Position numbers and translations under genes: made by a program. Shown one piece after another: positions 62,694 to 64,000 of a stretch of DNA of 64,000 bases. The stretch is taken from contig WELB01000047.1 in assembly GCA_009602725.1 (NCBI GenBank), positions 165,060-229,059 of the forward strand, written 5' to 3'. The notes beneath the pieces are model-generated. The model was not told the DNA's origin. It saw only the letters and a list, made by a program, of their open reading frames with translations, and did no database searches. The stretch is from Spirogloea muscicola. Its lineage: Eukaryota > Streptophyta > Zygnematophyceae > Spirogloeales > Spirogloeaceae. How positions within the stretch are numbered: position 1 is the stretch's first letter; every line of letters begins with the position of its first letter.

Positions 62694-62919
62694 GTTAGTA
62701 TCCACTGCCTTACATTGGAAGAGGTTCTGTTTCTGAGCGATTGCTTGCGAGCTACACCGCGCCTTTGTCACAAGGGTCCCCCTTGCCAGTCAGCAGTTGC
62801 ACAGAAGATTCTGCAGACGTTAACAAATCAACCTCGCCAGCCGCTCCAAAAGCGCTACGTGCATTGAGAAGATGGAGGTTTAGGGTGAGCCCCCAACAAG
62901 AAGCACTGCCAGGAAAAGC

Positions 62920-62995
62920 TCCACCAGAAAGGGCAGTGGCTGTGAAAGGCCAGCCCAAAAGGAATGGACAGGGTCCAAAGGGACGGGAATGCGCA
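62920..62995 (-). repeat. LINE 3' tail hairpin repeat
   Basis: GGGCAGTGGCTGTGAAAGGC, then CAGCCCAAAAGGAATGGACA and GGGTCCAAAGGGAC. Confidence 0.85.
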
Positions 62996-63374
62996 AATCA
63001 CGCAGCTACCCAAGTAGCTATCACATATGATTACTCTGATGACGATATTTTGGTGGCTTCAAAAGGCGAGCTCAAATAGGATGGAAAGGGTACGGGGAAA
63101 CCCAACCTGACAGCGCACATTACTTGGCAAGAACAAGTAGCTACGACGAACTTAATCAGTAACCCCAAAAAGCACCTACTGGTGTAGCTGATGCAATCGA
63201 CTTTGTAGGAAAGCTGGCTCTACTTTCACTCAAGGACGCAATTATGCTACACAATGCCGCACAGGGCTTGCCAAAGCAGAGAACACAAAACAATGACGTA
63301 TCCTTCCTAAGAGAAATCCCCATAATGCACCGCAAGAATGTCTTGAATGGTGGGCTCTTAAGAATGCCATGGGC

Positions 63375-64000
63375 TCACATCTCTATGCGCATGCTCCCGT
63401 TCTGCGACGAGATGAGCCGCGGGGGCACGACAACGTCTTCAAGGCACTGCACGACGTCACCGACCTGGAAGCCCGCCCAGTTCTGCAGCGTCATGCCGCA
63501 CTCGGAGCCCTTGCCGGCAACCTCGTCAACCTCAGCCTTCTCCCGCTTGAGGGTCTGGCACGAGCCTTCAAACACCGTCTCTCCACTCCGCAGCACTTTG
63601 ACCTTGGAGGATCTGTGTAACTTGCCCTCGGCCAGGCGGAGGCCTGCAATCATGGTGGCACCAACCTGTTCACGGCCGCGTCCCTTGACCTCGAAAACCT
63701 GAGGAAACATGTAAAATACGACGACACAAGAAGCAGTACTGGGGCTCAATAAGGTCCACACAAAGCAGAATTGTGCAGGCAGACAGTGTGCAATTGGGAT
63801 GAATCAACAAAGTGCTGTCCCAGTGCCGTAGCTAATCCCAAACCAGGCCCAGTGCACTTGGAAACACATATGAATTAGCTACTGCCGTGTATACCTGAAG
63901 AACCTCTGCCTGTCCGGCAACCCTGGATTCTTTGATGCCTGGAGCTCGCGCAACCAGGATCCCCCCGACTTCCTCAAGGAGGTGGTATATCACCTTGTGA
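63375..64000 (-). CDS. Translation initiation factor IF-2, organellar/bacterial type (3' end; runs off the window)
   Basis: C-terminal part of an IF-2 GTPase, which places initiator tRNA on a bacterial-type ribosome, so the product should act in plastid or mitochondrion. Two exons are visible: 63895-64000 (HKVIYHLLEEVGGILVARAP, then AGQAEVLQ) and 63375-63698 (VFEVKGRGREQ, VLRSGETVFEGSCQTLKREK, GKGSECGMTLQNW, FQVGDVVQCLEDV, then SMRIEM-stop). These match the last domains of IF-2, where the final domain binds the initiator tRNA amino acid. The GTPase domain lies beyond the window edge. Which organelle cannot be decided from this fragment. Confidence 0.92.

Overview
The window looks like nuclear DNA of a green alga, probably a chlorophyte. 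Three host genes point to the green lineage: a ferrochelatase with a C-terminal chlorophyll a/b-binding (CAB-like) segment, a fructose-2,6-bisphosphate enzyme with an N-terminal CBM20 starch-binding domain, and many short plant-like exons. Short TTTAGGG-type telomere-like repeats occur inside the window. Genus is not resolvable by eye. Two assembly gaps (22176-22884 and 41153-41560) and two single N bases interrupt the sequence.

Layout. 1-9.4 kb is a graveyard of LTR-retrotransposon fossils (Ty3/gypsy-like, nested) with solo or partial LTRs. 11.3-14.2 kb (-) holds a decayed purple acid phosphatase (PAP) copy. 14.6-22 kb is dominated by LINE fragments. 22.9-35.4 kb is a compact block of host genes: F2KP (6-phosphofructo-2-kinase/fructose-2,6-bisphosphatase, +), ferrochelatase (-) and HSCB (iron-sulfur co-chaperone, +). 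36.6-40.95 kb is a very dense pile-up of LINE 3' tails. 41.8-44.9 kb is an intact-looking ten-exon PAP gene (+). 47.1-49.9 kb (-) is a phytanoyl-CoA-dioxygenase-like gene. 51.6-54.5 kb (-) is a secreted beta-helix protein. 55.3-59 kb is again LINE-rich. 60.0-61.7 kb (-) is phosphatidylinositol synthase. The right edge holds the 3' end of a bacterial-type translation initiation factor IF-2 (-).

The most unusual signal is a short repeat present roughly 60 times on both strands. Its core is GACCTTGTCCATTCTTTT followed by a small hairpin of the form GGGCTGG-loop-CAGCCC, then GCCATCGCCC and TGGAAGAG. In several places this core lies in the 3' untranslated tail of LINE copies whose ORF ends in a conserved LLTRGY-stop. 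At least five LINE subfamilies share the hairpin although the rest of their tails differ, and the stem shows paired base changes. I interpret it as a conserved 3' recognition hairpin used in retrotransposition, amplified as heavily 5'-truncated copies.

The host genes do not form one pathway. Ferrochelatase and HSCB are head-to-head and both handle iron. F2KP and phosphatidylinositol synthase are housekeeping genes of carbon partitioning and lipid synthesis. The live PAP and its decayed inverted relative 27 kb away record a local duplication.
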